A stretch of DNA of 64,000 bases from Letharia columbiana. Lineage: Eukaryota; Ascomycota; Lecanoromycetes; Lecanorales; Parmeliaceae. Every line of letters begins with the position of its first letter. Position 1 is the first letter of the stretch. Position numbers and translations under genes: made by a program. This document shows, in pieces, positions 23,910 through 35,620 of the stretch. The notes beneath the pieces are model-generated. The model made no database searches. It was not told where the DNA came from and was given only the letters and a program-made list of their open reading frames with translations. Location of the stretch: the NCBI RefSeq assembly GCF_014066305.1, contig NW_023501084.1:278501-342500 (forward strand), in the 5' to 3' direction.

Positions 23910-24948
23910 GTCATGGCGTCAATCATCCAAAAGAACAGCAGAAATCAACCAGCACGGCGGCCTTCAAGAGCTACCTACCTAGCAACAATGATGAAAAACG
24001 TGGCTTGCGTGAGAGCGTGGGAAGTGAAGGCGGATAGCGGGTCAAGCGAATGCGGCTATATCTTGAAACAGGCAGTTTTGTTTGCGCGTGGGATAGAGAA
24101 TGGGGCTGAGTATGGTGTAGTGAGAGTTCTGCGGCCCGCCCAGCCGACAAAACTGCACAGACCCGTGGGATGATTTAGACGCATCAATTGCGGCTGCAAC
24201 GGGTACTATGATGAAACTTGGGTTTAGCAATGAATATTGCTTGATGTAATGAGGCATGTCACACGGTCGAAAGATCGAGCTTGTTATAGTGGGTAGCTGA
24301 GGGTTGTCGTGAAGGAGGTTCAGGATGAGGAACAGAGGCTGTGGGGAGTGATATGTGAATTCTGATGTGGAACAAGACACCGAACAGGTAAGACCGCAGA
24401 GATCAAAACTATTCTCAATGAATGATCCACGCATACAGTCAGTGATGATGAAGAAAGTATCTTCTGGCAATGCACCCTTGGGCGAGATCTGCTCGCATTC
24501 CTCTGACTTTGCGTAATCCTCTGTGATTTGGCCAAAGTGTGAGAATCTTCCCAGAGGCCGGCGCAGGGAAGAGAAGCACTGCTACTGAGTAGCGTGTTAC
24601 CTTTCTCTTTGATAGTACAAACTACGTTGCAAAAGCGCAACCTGGCCCCTGGTGGACTGCTTGGTCCTCCTTAAAACCCCAGCATTATACTTAGATCAGG
24701 GTGAAAGCCACAGTCATACATCTCATCCTCAACCTCTAAATCTTCTTATCTAGCTTTTGCTAAGGGCAGCTACCAGTATCTGCGGCATTGGGAGCTGTCA
24801 GTGGTGTCCGTGTCTAGTTCCTTCTATGCTGCGTCCTTCCTACATCCTTCCATGTAATTCCATCATTGTCCCTTTTTGTTAGCCATAGATAGCAGTGCTT
24901 TGTTCTCCATCAGCTACATAATAGCTGATGGCCCACCACTGAATCTAC
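23910..24948. other. Intergenic, nothing supported
   Basis: Spacer between the secreted protein gene and the NLR relic. Only short frames. Confidence 0.4.
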
Positions 24949-27480
24949 ATGTATTCTACATCATCACCGTTGTGCCTCGCTGGAAGTGGCACCTCCGGCG
25001 ATGGCCCACTCCTGCATTCCTCTTGCTTGAGCGTAATCCGGTCGTGGACTTTGGCATGGGACCTCTATCCAGGAGTCCAAGAAACCTACTGGAACGGGTC
25101 TCTGGTTGAGAACAAAAAGATCGAGTCGATGGCCAAACACCTTTCAAACCTTCGTACTGATTTGAATCTGTCAACCACTGCTCTTAGCCCCAGAAGTATG
25201 CAGCAAATCTTCGATGACGAGAAGGAACTCAAGAATCTAGCGATCAAATGCTCGGAGACTTCAGATGGATTGATCGAGGAGCTTCACTTGCTTCAGATAC
25301 AAGGCCCACCCCGGGAACGGCAGGCTCTGGCCAGAAGTCTCAAAGGGTTGTGGAAGACAGGCACCATTGAGGACACCCAAAAGAAACTGGATCAGTATCA
25401 AAATAATCTAGATACACGAAAATCGCGTCAGCTTCAAGGTATGTTCGGTTTGCCAAACGACCATTTTGTATTTGCAATCTTGTTCGAAGACTTTTCTATG
25501 AACCCAAGGAGCCCGATGCAATGTAGGATTGCTAAGATCCCTTATTTGTCAAATCATGGAGACTTTCCGCCGTTTGATACCATTGCTCGATGATTCTGGC
25601 AAGTCCGAGTCTCCATCAGGGCCATCTACTCCAGCAGATAGCAGCCTTAAGACGGTTTTAGATTGGACAAAATGGCGACTTTAGATGACCTAGCGCATTA
25701 TTCGTGAAATGACTTCCTCTCGCGCATGCTTCTTTATTAACGGGCGGGACGAATTCATTGGAGATTATCGTCCGCTGATTGGGATGATTGAAGACAGGAT
25801 ACAGAGTCTCAACGTCAAAGTTTGCTTGTCTAGTCGCTCCTACAGAGCTTTTAAGGACGCCCTCGGCCATGTCTCAAAAGCTGAAGTTGCAAAACTTTCA
25901 CAGAGCAAAATCTCTGAGCATATGCCACGGACCGATTGTCTAGTCTCCCTCAAACAAAATTGCTAGCAAGAGGACATCTGACCTGGATCCTGGAGACAGT
26001 TCATGAGATCTCAAAAAATGCGGAGGGTGTCTTTTCGTAGGTTTGATTAGCTGTACATCAGAGCAGAACTTGGCATCCTCGTTGTCTTCACAATTTCTCA
26101 ACGTTGTGTCACACGGACATGGCTCGAGTTTCTCGATGATATGTCCACTACATCAGACGAGTGTTTTTCACGCTGAGACTGCGGAAATATGAGGGAAGAA
26201 CTTAGTTTTATTAAATAAAAAGTTTTTTTTTTTTTTAAAAAAAAAAAAAATTTAAACGGGGGGGGGGGGGGGTGTTTAAAAAACAAAAAAAATTTTAAGA
26301 CAAGACGGCTGTTGCTCAGATTGCCCTGATGGATCAGCTCGATAACATTGTGCAAAATGGCTGAAGCGCTAGGAAATTGAAGCTTCATCTCTCAATCGGT
26401 GCAGAGGTTGGGTCTATCAACATCTTATGTATAGATCGCAGTGGAGACACTGTCTTCTCCGCGGAAGAGGTTGTCGACTCAGACGGAAATCGAGCCTCGG
26501 AAAACGCCCTCTTCCGGTCCGATACCCACCAGTCCCGTCGACTTTTCTTAGTCTTGCCGCCCGATACGGTATTCTGTTACACGTGCAGCAAAATTTTGAG
26601 ACAGGACAGGATCTTTCCCATAGAAACAAAGCGAGCTACCTACACTGCTGTGTCATTAGTGAGTTATGGCTTCTAACAATAGACCAAGATATGACGCGGA
26701 GAGAATTGAAAAATTTCGAGCTTGTAGCTATGCTTCTAAAAGGTGGTGGGGATCCAAATACGGTAGCGCTTGATGGCACGAGATGGTGCAAGTTCTAAGA
26801 TGGATCCACAATTATAATGAAAGTTTTCGCGAGCGACGGAGTGAACATTCGCCGCAAGAGAAGCCTCGATCAAGGTTGTTAGGGCCTTCCGGAGGCGTAA
26901 CATTCAAGAAATACTCGAAGATCCTAGACGTCCCTTCCTTTGCCAAACTGCCTTCGAATAGTCAACCCAGGAAGAGTCGTCTCAGATAGAGGCTTGGGCA
27001 GTTGTTTCTCTCGCGTCGAGATTAGATATCAACCCCAAGGTCTATTCCGTCGAGCTGAAGCTTCAATATTCTGCTTTATCGATCATAAAGCAATTCTTAG
27101 AACATGCACTTGCACTCAAAGAGCGTCGGAACATTCTCATAGCGTAGGGCACTTACTGGTATTCTAAGGGTTTGCATCTCAGGGTTGAGATTGATAACTC
27201 CGGTGACCAAGAGTGGTACGCTTCGTCCCAGCAGCAATCGAATAATATCCTCAGAGCGTTAGGACTGGGAGAGGCTGCATTGTATGAAGCAGAATTGAAA
27301 GACACCACATCAGGTGTATCTGAACTCGGTCGTGCAATTCGGGAGGTCTATCAAGAGCTCAAAAGCCAATCCATGGACTCTAATACCTTTCCTGATGAGG
27401 ATGACGTCCTTGGTGAAGATGACTTGCCTCATGACGATGACAGCATATACTACCCAATGCCATCTACGCCTAAAGACTAG
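24949..27480 (+). pseudogene. NACHT-type NLR relic
   Basis: Pieces of one gene lie in order but in different frames. The first (24949..25593) resembles the helical N-terminal region that precedes NACHT in ascomycete NLR-like proteins (LSNLRTDLNLSTTALSP, ELKNLAIKCSETSDGLIEEL, GLWKTGTIEDTQKKLDQYQ). The second (25709..25966) carries a Walker B-like block, FFINGRDEFIGDY, and NVKVCLSSRSYRAFKDALG. In between, where a P-loop (GxxxxGKS/T) is expected, about 100-250 bp are too short and no P-loop is seen. The third (about 26692..26800) resembles an ELVAMLLKGGGDPNT repeat of the NLR C-terminal half. The fourth (27172..27480) is an acidic tail. A low-complexity junction at 26216-26299 splits it. Such proteins act in non-self recognition and cell death. 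This copy cannot encode one. Confidence 0.6.
26216..26299. other. Homopolymer-only junction
   Basis: Consecutive runs of about 14 T, 14 A and about 15 G, followed by A-rich words. The order and purity of the runs look artificial, and normal sequence resumes on both sides. Confidence 0.6.
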
Positions 27481-28499
27481 TTGGATTTGGTCACGAAGGA
27501 GCCAGCTTAGGCGTGCCTTCATTATTGCTCACCATCCAACCAGCACTCTTGGCAAGTACGGCGGCATGGTGTGGTTCCAAAGATAAAGTGTCCATTAAGC
27601 AGTCAGTCTAACCAATATTGAAGTGGAAGTTCATAGGAGGCTTTCCGTAAACTGCAGTGAAAACCGTTGCTACACTGATCATTGAGAGCCTGAGATGAGG
27701 TCGTTTCTGATCCTCGTATTGTCTTCGCTATTGAGCACGTAGAGCACATAGAGCACTAGAACACATATAAAACAATGATTAAGGACATCTAAATCCTATG
27801 AGCTAGATAGCACTGCGACTCACGCACATAAAGGCGTCATCATCAATTGTTAAGGAGACCTAGCAGTAGGAAAGCTCACTGCATCAAACGACAGATATCT
27901 GGAGAAATAAAACATTTAGTCACAGATAATGGGTAGAGTCAAAACCTTGCGATCACGCTGCACGTTCCTTCTTCAATGGCGGTGAAAAGGGTAACCAAAG
28001 CCCGCAAAATATTACAGAGCTATACAAAAACCTTGTTAATACTACCTGACAGACGTTGGCAGACTTTTCAGACAGATCCACGTCTTCTCGGCCAAGGTTT
28101 CCTCCAGTAGGCTGAGAGCATAATCTCTACACACCTAGCTGACTCGCTTGCCAAAGCGGCCGCATTGATGCGAGGTTCGAGTAAGTAGGGCACCATTCCT
28201 ATCAGCTCGTCTTGACAAGCTCCTCGGCCAAGCGTTGGGGTAAGCCACTGTAAACCCGACGTTACGAAACTACTGACAGGTAAATTCCAGATCCAGCATC
28301 CGCGCTCGATTACCTGAACCTCTTCATCTTAGACCCTACGCGATACATACCTCATCTAGAGCACGCCTCACCCAATCAATCGAGACTTTGGATAACACAC
28401 AAATGTTAGCAAACTCAAAAGCATAGCAATTCTCTCCTCAACATTTATGCCCGGGGTGCCTGCGCTTCATTTGTCAGACACCCATATTTGGCCCTATGA
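27481..28499. other. Intergenic with possible RNase H fragment
   Basis: Near 28135-28190 the + strand encodes ADSLAKAAALMRGSS before a stop. It resembles the C-terminal end of a retroelement RNase H domain. It is too short to call. Nothing else is supported. Confidence 0.3.
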
Positions 28500-29260
28500 G
28501 GCCCCAGCAGAGCCCCAAGTCTAACAGTCATTTCCTCCCTTCACGGGGCTCCTCCTCGAGCGCCAGAGAAACTGAAATCACCGTTACAGGGTTATAGTTA
28601 CCCCGAACCAAAGTTCTTTTAAAGGGCACCACGCCCGATGCTTCAGGGGTCACTCCCCGCGAAGTCTCCAATGATCGGTATCGCCATGCCGAGTACACCG
28701 CTGATGAGACGCTATGATTGGAACTGCCCCGAGGCATCTCGCACCCGACCCACTGGGACTCTGTGCCCTGGACAGGTTGTGACGGCGCCCCCTCCTTCGG
28801 CCGCTCGCACGATAGAGCGTTTTCGTCTTACATGATGGGGTTTCCAACCGAAAGACTCTCGGCTGTAGGGTACTGCCGGAAGTTAAGTGTGCTTCCCGGT
28901 GCGTTTCGGCGCAACTTGCACCCAAGCAATACGGTAGATTACCTCAGAGGTCCTACCCGGACACGTGCATTGTACCCGAGAAACTCGTAGTTCTAGGGCG
29001 TTCTATCGAAAAATTTGACCGTGTGAGCCAAATGTATAGGGTGCTTCGTCCGAAAGACTTCTTTGTATAGGGCGGTCTAGCCGAAACCCCTCAGGAAGAA
29101 GCTATTTCTGGGGTCGAATGTCTGATTCGAACCCCGGACCCGCGATTTCATTCTGCGCTATGCGCCCCAAGCTCTTGGTTCCTTTTGGTTAATTTGGGCC
29201 GGGGGTCTCACTAATCATGGCCCCACTAAGGAACCTTATTCGCTACCCTCATAAGCGAAT
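28500..29260. other. Unexplained GC-rich block
   Basis: About 760 bp distinctly richer in G+C than both flanks, with no intact gene. The minus strand has frames of 69 and 91 codons that overlap each other. At 28993-29095 three imperfect direct repeats of TAGGGyG..(10-12 nt)..CCGAAA-type words occur, and a further such word lies near 28868. At 29109-29135 a hairpin can form (GGGGTCGAATG / ATTCGAACCCC). The composition and hairpins look like structured RNA or rDNA-type sequence, but I could not match it to 18S, 28S, 5S or a tRNA. Confidence 0.4.
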
Positions 29261-30000
29261 AGCGGGGTCACGATTAGCTGCCATCGGTCCGGAGTGGAAG
29301 CGCAGACGCGGACACATTGTCAGCAATCCGAAAGCACGAACATCCTGTACAACATATATCCATACGCAGGCTACTGTCGTAATTGATGCTAGTTAGAACA
29401 GGACAGCTGATGTAGCTGCTATTGTGTCGCCATCGATAGATATATCTATTTCAAATAATAATTTCGAAGCATCGATCGCAACCATCGGTTCCGACGATAA
29501 AATGTCAGCTCGTACGGGCAGCAGTTATACGCCTCATACAGGTCCCGAGCAGAAGAGCAACACGGGCATCGAGCCAATTACTACTCACTCCCCCAGCTGA
29601 TGGCTTGATCAAGGACCGCTAGGGCGTCGTTATTGCGGAGTTGCACATGCATGCCATGTCATGTCACCCCAGGCATATGCATCCCGCTCTGCATCCTGGC
29701 TCGTTTTCATAGATAACTACTTGATCAAACCTCCGAGCAAGACCGCGTGAGCTTTCTGATCGATTAGGCCTCGGCTGTTCCCGAATATGCATGTTTATGC
29801 ACCAATATGCAACCAACGGCAGCGCACCGAACATCTCAGAGAGCAATGTAGATAAGGTACCGTATCTAAACCATCCTTGCCCACCTACTTTGACATGAGC
29901 GATTGCTCGCCCTAGACTGTTAACCCTTCTTCCTTTTCAATATTCTCTTAGCTATGCTATATTGTTAGCCCTACAGTCCATTATCGTGCTACTACTGATC

Positions 30001-31331
30001 ATGGCTTTACCAGCGAGACCTCATCTGTCAATACGTGTCCTAAGCTTCGTCATTGCCTGCGCTCTCTTAGCTTTGATATCGTTCAATGCTGGTAGCGAAG
30101 GACGCTTGCGTAAGACCTATAGTTCTGTTTCTAAGCAAGCAAAGCAGTCTGCTGCCTCTGCTGCATCAACCTTGGCTGGCCACGCACAACCACATGTCGA
30201 TGCGAAACCACACAAACTCGGGACTTTCCCTACAAACATTTCCGACGAACAACCAAGTGTCGATGCCCAACCCCAAAAATTCACGACGCCCCCCTACAAA
30301 TACATCCGAAGAACAACCAGATGTTAATGCCCGACCACACAACGACATGACTCCCTCAACAAACATTTCCGCCCCAGATGTCAATGCCCTACCGCACAAC
30401 ATCACGTCTCCCTCAATAAGCATTTCCTCACCAGCGCCGTTCCCTCCGCTTCCGCCTCCGGATGATGAAGAGTACATGGCAATCTGTATGGCAGGTGAGC
30501 ACCTATAAGCTTATTGCAGAAGCCACTCCAGCAGAGTTCTAAGCGCACATCACAGTGAAGGACCAATCCCTGGATCTCCCCGAATTCTTCTCCCACCACT
30601 ACTTTCACCTCGGTATCCGCCGCTTCTACGTCTTCGATGACGGTACCGAGCCCCCTCTCTCTACTGCATCCTATCCTATCCCATCCTCCTCTATCACATG
30701 GGTCTACTTCCAACCTCATATTCACTCAGACCGACTAGGCGAGCGAAAAGGCATTCAGGAAAAATACTACACCGGATGTGTAAAAATGTTTGGTGATAGA
30801 CACAAATGGATGGGTTTCCTTGATGCCGACGAATTCCTAGAAATGACCGGCGGCGAAACCCTTTCGGAATTTCTGCATGACTGGGCCCGCAATGATACCG
30901 TCGGTGCTATTGGGGTTAACTGGCTTGTCCATAGCTCCGCCGGCTTACTCACCCGCCCTGCAGACGGACCCCGTAAAGCGTTTAATCGTTGTATCGTGGA
31001 CAATATTCACAACGACAACCTGAAGGTCAAAACCTTCGTGCGTCCAGCCCTATTTGGCTACATGTGGAACTGTCACTGTATGGCCAAATTGAAAAACGAA
31101 GCTATACAAGTAGGCGAGAACGGCGATCTAATCACTAGAAACTGCGATCGAAGCCCGATTACGAGAGATAGGTGGGCGTTGCATCACTTCGGGACCAAGT
31201 CTCGAGAGGAATTCTTGCAGAAGCAGGAGAGAGGGAAGATAAGGGGTGGGAAGTCGACGGCACATTGGTGGAAGAAAATTGAGAATGCGGAACAGAGGAA
31301 CTGTTCGGAGTTGACCAAGTATGTCCCATAG
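30001..31331 (+). CDS. GT92 (DUF23) glycosyltransferase, frameshifted stem
   Basis: Exons 30001..30494 and 30556..31331, joined over a 61-bp intron (CAG|GTGAGC ... CACAG|TG). The ATG at 30001 is used because the frame upstream begins with TTG. It is a type II membrane protein. Residues 11-32 form one membrane segment (IRVLSFVIACALLALISF). The stem then has four copies of a ~20-residue repeat (VDAxPxK..T.PTNIS.EQP). The luminal catalytic domain carries MAICMAVKDQ, HYFHLGIRRFYVFDDG, KWMGFLDADEF (the DxD metal site), GAIGVNWLVH and WALHHFGTKSREEF. Such enzymes transfer sugars in the secretory pathway. The acceptor here is unknown. The stem frame shifts by one base at a C6 run (30289-30294). The repeat pattern continues across it, so an indel in that run is the simplest cause. 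Confidence 0.8.
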
Positions 31332-33035
31332 TGGGTGGATTTTGGAAGTCACGAATACTAGACGAATAGATTTTGATGCCCTCTTGGTTCCACTTGAACA
31401 AGAGCTCTCTCAATCGGCTGGTGCCTTTCGCGTACCTAGTAGAATCCCTTTGCCCTAGGGCTGAACTCCTAAATCTTACACCCTGTCAGTCGATGCGATG
31501 ATGTTCGGGACCATAACGCCCGATGGTAATTTTGGTGGCAGGCATCGTTCGAGAAGATCGAGGGGGCTTAGAAAAGGACAGACTTGAGGATATTGAGGAT
31601 CGAGGGAGCTTGATGGGTCCTTTCTAACCCAGTGGTGAAAGCCGCCATGTGGGACGATCATCTCAGCCTGCCACTTACTACAAATTGACGCTGTCTCTGT
31701 TCAGATCTAGGTAGCACAGTTACCAACTATCTGGGAATGATGACTCAAAGGGCTGTTGGTAGGCCGGAATGCAGTACGATGAAGGGGAGATATAACATCT
31801 GTAAAGTAGTCGATACACGTCCGAATTGGCAGGTTATATTTTACAATAAGATAATTTCTTTCACATACGGCCACAGACTGTTGAGAACTCGGCTTCCCGT
31901 CCGCTCAGCCAAAGATAAGCCTCAGATCGGCTAATTAGTAGTTGGGTCGGTGACGACCAGCGAATACTAGCTGCTGTATGTTTTTGCTTTTTTTCTTATC
32001 TTTCTTTTTCCTTTTTGTTAAAGGACAAATTTTTTGGCTGTGGCATGCACTCTTCTCGGGTGATTGTAGGCAGTGGGAGAGGGAGTAGAGGAGATAACCC
32101 GTGCTCAACAATCCTCTTGCGGTTCACTTACATAGTAATCTAGGTCCGATATCAAGGACAAAAACCCGTGTGTCTCTCATTATGCGGAGTCTTGAGGCTG
32201 CAAGAATGCAGAGCAATGCAAAACCGCAACGGCAGTCAGCCTGCGGGTTGCGTCTATCTCCGGTCTCAAACCTTGTGTCTGTCAGCTAGAAACGATGTCT
32301 ACTACGGGTCTCTAAACAAGGGTTATCAGATGGTGACGACCCTATGATTCAAGAGTTGAGTCCAACATCGGTCTTGGGCCCGGGAACATAACTTGAAGCA
32401 CTACACCTGATGATGTTTTAGTTGACAGAGGGTGACTCTTGGCGCCAAGGCTTAGTGGTCACGTGACATGCCCTAGCGCGCCCATGTCAAGTCGCTCTCT
32501 CCTTTCTTAGAACTCCGTAGCCAATACAACTAAGTGTTTTACCACATATTTCCACAAAGGCTGCTGTAGAGGCACGCTCGCCTAATTTCATTTCCAACCT
32601 TCCCCAGCCGCCAAGCGGAGAGCAACCCAGGTAGACTTTTGCCCCTGAAACGAAGACCTCACCGAGATAGGAATGCTATTCTCAAGTTGAAACTTGGAGC
32701 CTTACAACTGGAAACTGCCGTGTACCCCGTGGCCGGAAACCGATGAGGAGAAGGTCACTTGTTCCGGGACCAGCATAGATGGTGCGCTAGAATGCATGAG
32801 GCTTTTCTTTAACGACGCACCTATCATTTCTCAGACGCAAATGGCGCGTGGAAGACGGGTATCAAACACAAAGTCCAGTCCTCTCTTCAGGAGAAGGCAA
32901 GCGCGGTGGAAGTGAAGTTTTCGGCCTTGACTTTTCTCTTCTTTGCATCTGCATCTGAGGCTCGAGAGCTCAAACTCCGTTGTATCAACTGGCAAGAAAA
33001 ACCAACATCGCTAATTGTCCCATCAATTCACAAAA
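31332..33035. other. Intergenic with pyrimidine tract and LTR-like repeat
   Basis: A T/C-rich tract lies at about 31980-32020 and an LTR-like copy at 32446-32560 (listed separately). No gene is supported. Confidence 0.45.
32446..32560 (+). repeat. LTR-like repeat copy
   Basis: Contains GGTCACGTGACATGCCCTAG, GCGCGCCCATGTCAAGTCGC and CAATACAACTAAGTGTT in order. The minus-strand copy at 54665-54810 and the AT-shifted copy at 59836-59965 share this order. This copy keeps most C/G positions. It is probably a solo or truncated LTR of a Copia-like retroelement. That class is inferred from length and dispersal, not from an internal domain. Confidence 0.55.
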
Positions 33036-33527
33036 ATGCTTCCTTGCCCAAGCTTTCTATTTTTCAACATCTTCCTTTGCCGCGTCGCGTCATCATTGCT
33101 TCCAGCGACCTCCAATTTGAGCTCCAACACCACCCACCTTCCCACCGCCCAAGCGACCTGCACCGGCTTCAAACTCTTCCAGCTCCGACCCTTCTACCGC
33201 GACTGCAACAGCGCCATCGAATTCCTATCGTCCAGCCGTCTCCCCGGCTACTTTCACTCTGGCGGCAGCATGGACACGTGGCAGCTTCCGGTCACCGAAA
33301 CGGTCGGCACGTGCGACCTGTCGTTGCAACTCGCTCCGTTTTCGCTGCCGGAACGCGGCTCCTGGCAAATCGTCAAGGCGGCGGCGAGGAAACTGAATGA
33401 GGATTGCAGAGTCAAGGCTACTTTGGGGGATGTTACGGGTGGTGCGATCACGGCTGGGCAGCATGATCGGGTTCAGATTTCGATGGTGAGAAGGACGAGG
33501 GGTGGGGAGGAGGTGGCGGGTGGGTGA
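33036..33527 (+). CDS. Small secreted protein, GTC-motif family
   Basis: 163 residues from the ATG at 33036. The frame upstream begins with TTG. A hydrophobic N-terminus (FLFFNIFLCRVASSLLPA) fits a signal peptide. The mature protein has CTGFKL, YRDCNSAIEFL, LPVTETVGTCDL and LNEDCRV. The spacing Cys..DC..AI..(~35)..LP....GTC matches the protein at 41407-41928 (YHDCAAAAM, LPKTFHSGTCVV) and loosely the one at 20639. NLSS and NTTH are possible N-glycosylation sites. Function unknown. It is a candidate apoplastic or cell-wall protein. Confidence 0.65.
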   Translation: MLPCPSFLFFNIFLCRVASSLLPATSNLSSNTTHLPTAQATCTGFKLFQLRPFYRDCNSAIEFLSSSRLPGYFHSGGSMDTWQLPVTETVGTCDLSLQLAPFSLPERGSWQIVKAAARKLNEDCRVKATLGDVTGGAITAGQHDRVQISMVRRTRGGEEVAGG

Positions 33528-33936
33528 TTGGGGTGGATGATGCGTAGTATGTTTCAAGGACATATACAAGGCTCGTGAATTGGATGAAGGCGGGAGCCTT
33601 CCCTTCATCGCCGGTCGACTATTCTTTTCTTAGCGGCGGATATTGTTGCCATCTGAGATATCAAAGGCATTTGCCGCGCCCGCGGCGGCATGGCAGCCCG
33701 ATTATCACACCACTCTGATTTAGAGCTGGGAGCTTGCAGTTGGAGTGACGAATAGGACAAGAAAAGGATGTGTGGGTAGTTCATGGGAAGAGTATCTCGC
33801 GACAAAATTGGAAAGAACTGACGCCATGGTCCGGGCCAAAAAACCTCCCCAAGGAAAAGGACTGAATAGAATAACCGTGGATCCCAGACTATCTGGAAGA
33901 CGTTCCCTGTTCCTTCCACAAATTGAGATCAAAGCT
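33528..33936. other. Intergenic, nothing supported
   Basis: Short spacer between the secreted protein gene and the tail of the dehydrogenase relic. Confidence 0.4.
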
Positions 33937-34990
33937 TTAGAGTTTCTTCTTTTCTTCCTCCTCGTTCCTATCCTTCATAGTAGGAACCACTAACATTTCG
34001 AACACGATCGAGGGTAACGAATCAATCACAAATTTCTGCATGGCATGACCAACATACCCCACAACGACCTGCCACCCACTGCCTACACGATCCCCACAGC
34101 TTCTGGCCATCGTCCTCGCCGTAGGCGTGAAGAAAGAAGAAGGCTCCTTGGAGTGAGCCACCTCGGTAACTCGTCCGACCGGGATGGCGAGGACTTCGAT
34201 GTTTTTGCCTTCGGCTTTGACTTCCACAGCGAGCGAGCTGCTCATCGCCTCATTGAAGGCTTTGGACCCGCCGTATACCGTCGCATAAGGGACGCCGGAG
34301 TCGGCGAGCCGATGTTCATGATGAGGGTTGGGCCGTCCGATCTAGCGAGCTTGGGTAGAAGGGCCCTTGTCAATTGCGCGGGGAACCTGGTTGACATTGA
34401 TCAAGGAATCGAGCTCTTCCGCCGTGTTCTTCTCCAGAGGCTGGACTTTGGCGCCGCCGCCGACGTTGTTGACGAGGATGGTGAGATTGAGACCGTCGAG
34501 GTTGGCTACGAAGTCATCAATTTGCTGACTCGTAGCGGAGGCGTCATCGAGTACGGCGGCTTTGAATTGAATGTTTTTGTGTTCGCCCTCGAGCTGGGTT
34601 TTGGTCTTCTCGAGCTTTTCGGGGTTTCTGCCGTGCAGAATGACGTTGAAACCATTGGTGGCAAGTTCTGAGGCGATGCCAAGACCGATGCCATCACTGG
34701 CTCCTGTTAACCAGAACCCTACGGCAGTCCCCGTAGAGGTATCGCTTTATGGATGATGGGCGAGTATAGAGGTAGATGAAACGGAGGAGTCTGAGAATTG
34801 TATAGGAAGCAGTTTGCGATGCCCAATCCAAAGAATATCTGTGAGGCATGCATTATTCGAGAGGAAGAAGATATGAGGGAGAATGATACATGTTGGATTA
34901 TTGACGTTTCCTACCCCTCGTACCTTTGAATATTTGTTGGATGTTTGTTGGGGCGGGTTGTGGTTGGACCGTTGGAATTTCAGAAACATA
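33937..34990 (-). pseudogene. Short-chain dehydrogenase of the 3-ketoacyl-CoA reductase type, frameshifted
   Basis: Read on the minus strand, the pieces in order are: a hydrophobic N-terminal region (LWIGHRKLLPI, then LLRFIYLYTRPSSIKRYLYG); GFWLTGASDGIGLGIASELA, the NAD(P)-binding TGxxxGIG motif; LVNNVGGGAKVQPL, the NNxG motif; RFPAQLTRALLPKLARSDGP and LIMNIGS; and YATVYGGSKAFNEAMSSSL, which holds the YxxxK catalytic pair. The C-terminus keeps EVLAIPVGRVTEVAH and a lysine-rich tail. All parts of the fold are present, but the frame changes at least three times (about 34720, 34390 and 34315). Relatives reduce 3-oxoacyl-CoA in the ER during very-long-chain fatty acid elongation. This copy is either a pseudogene or carries several consensus indels. 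The long + strand frame over the same bases is a shadow. Confidence 0.65.
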
Positions 34991-35620
34991 AAATACCAAT
35001 ACGGTAAATTTCAAGTTAAGAGATTTAGTTCGTTCGGTTGGTACAATCAATCGGAAAAACATTCCATGCCCGCCCACAAAGTGTCAAAATTCAGGTATGT
35101 GATGTGTAGATTGCATCAACTATTCTATACCAGGATTCCCCGGCTCCAGTATCTGTATCCCATGCAGATTAGGTATATGTTCCCAACAGGTGGCTGGGAG
35201 GAGGCTGGGAACCTTGTTTCGACAAAATGCATACCGTGCTCCTTCACTCTTACCCAATCATTCGAGACTGATTGTTAAGTGGCCCGACTACTGTAGAAGT
35301 AGCTTGGGCCCTCAGTCATCCCAGCCCACCTCGTATTGCCACTTACCCGACTTATTACTCTAGGTATATAGGTACAATTGTCTCCCAGAGAGCTGGGAGG
35401 TAAGGGCTTCATCCAACCTGAGCATTCGTATCTCAACCAAACCCTGAATGTGCAAGCCTCGCCCTGGCAGCGTTTCTGCTACAACCATCGCAGCGAGGCC
35501 GGCTCAGTCCAGAATATTTTCTTCGTTACACTCTCCTCCAGTATCACTGACCAGGACTCCACCATATTGTCTCTGCACCCACTGCCAACTGGACGTCTGC
35601 AACCTTTCCACTACAACAAG
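34991..35620. other. Intergenic, nothing supported
   Basis: Upstream region of the RNase H gene. No other feature is supported. Confidence 0.4.

Noticed and set aside
28500..28740. Match of the GC-rich block to 28S near GGGAGTAACTATGACTC
   Set aside because: Only about 15 bases look alike (GGGGTAACTATAACCC) and the flanks do not follow 28S.
29108..29168. tRNA-like B-box (GGTTCGAATC) on the minus strand
   Set aside because: The acceptor, D and anticodon arms cannot be formed and the A-box distance is too short. It is noted only as a hairpin in the GC-rich block.
34045..34671. Plus-strand frame of 208 codons
   Set aside because: It is the antisense shadow of the dehydrogenase relic, whose motifs lie on the minus strand.
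35378..35620. N-terminal extension of the RNase H protein
   Set aside because: Begins with a TTG codon and has no domain. The ATG at 35621 starts directly at the RNase H fold.
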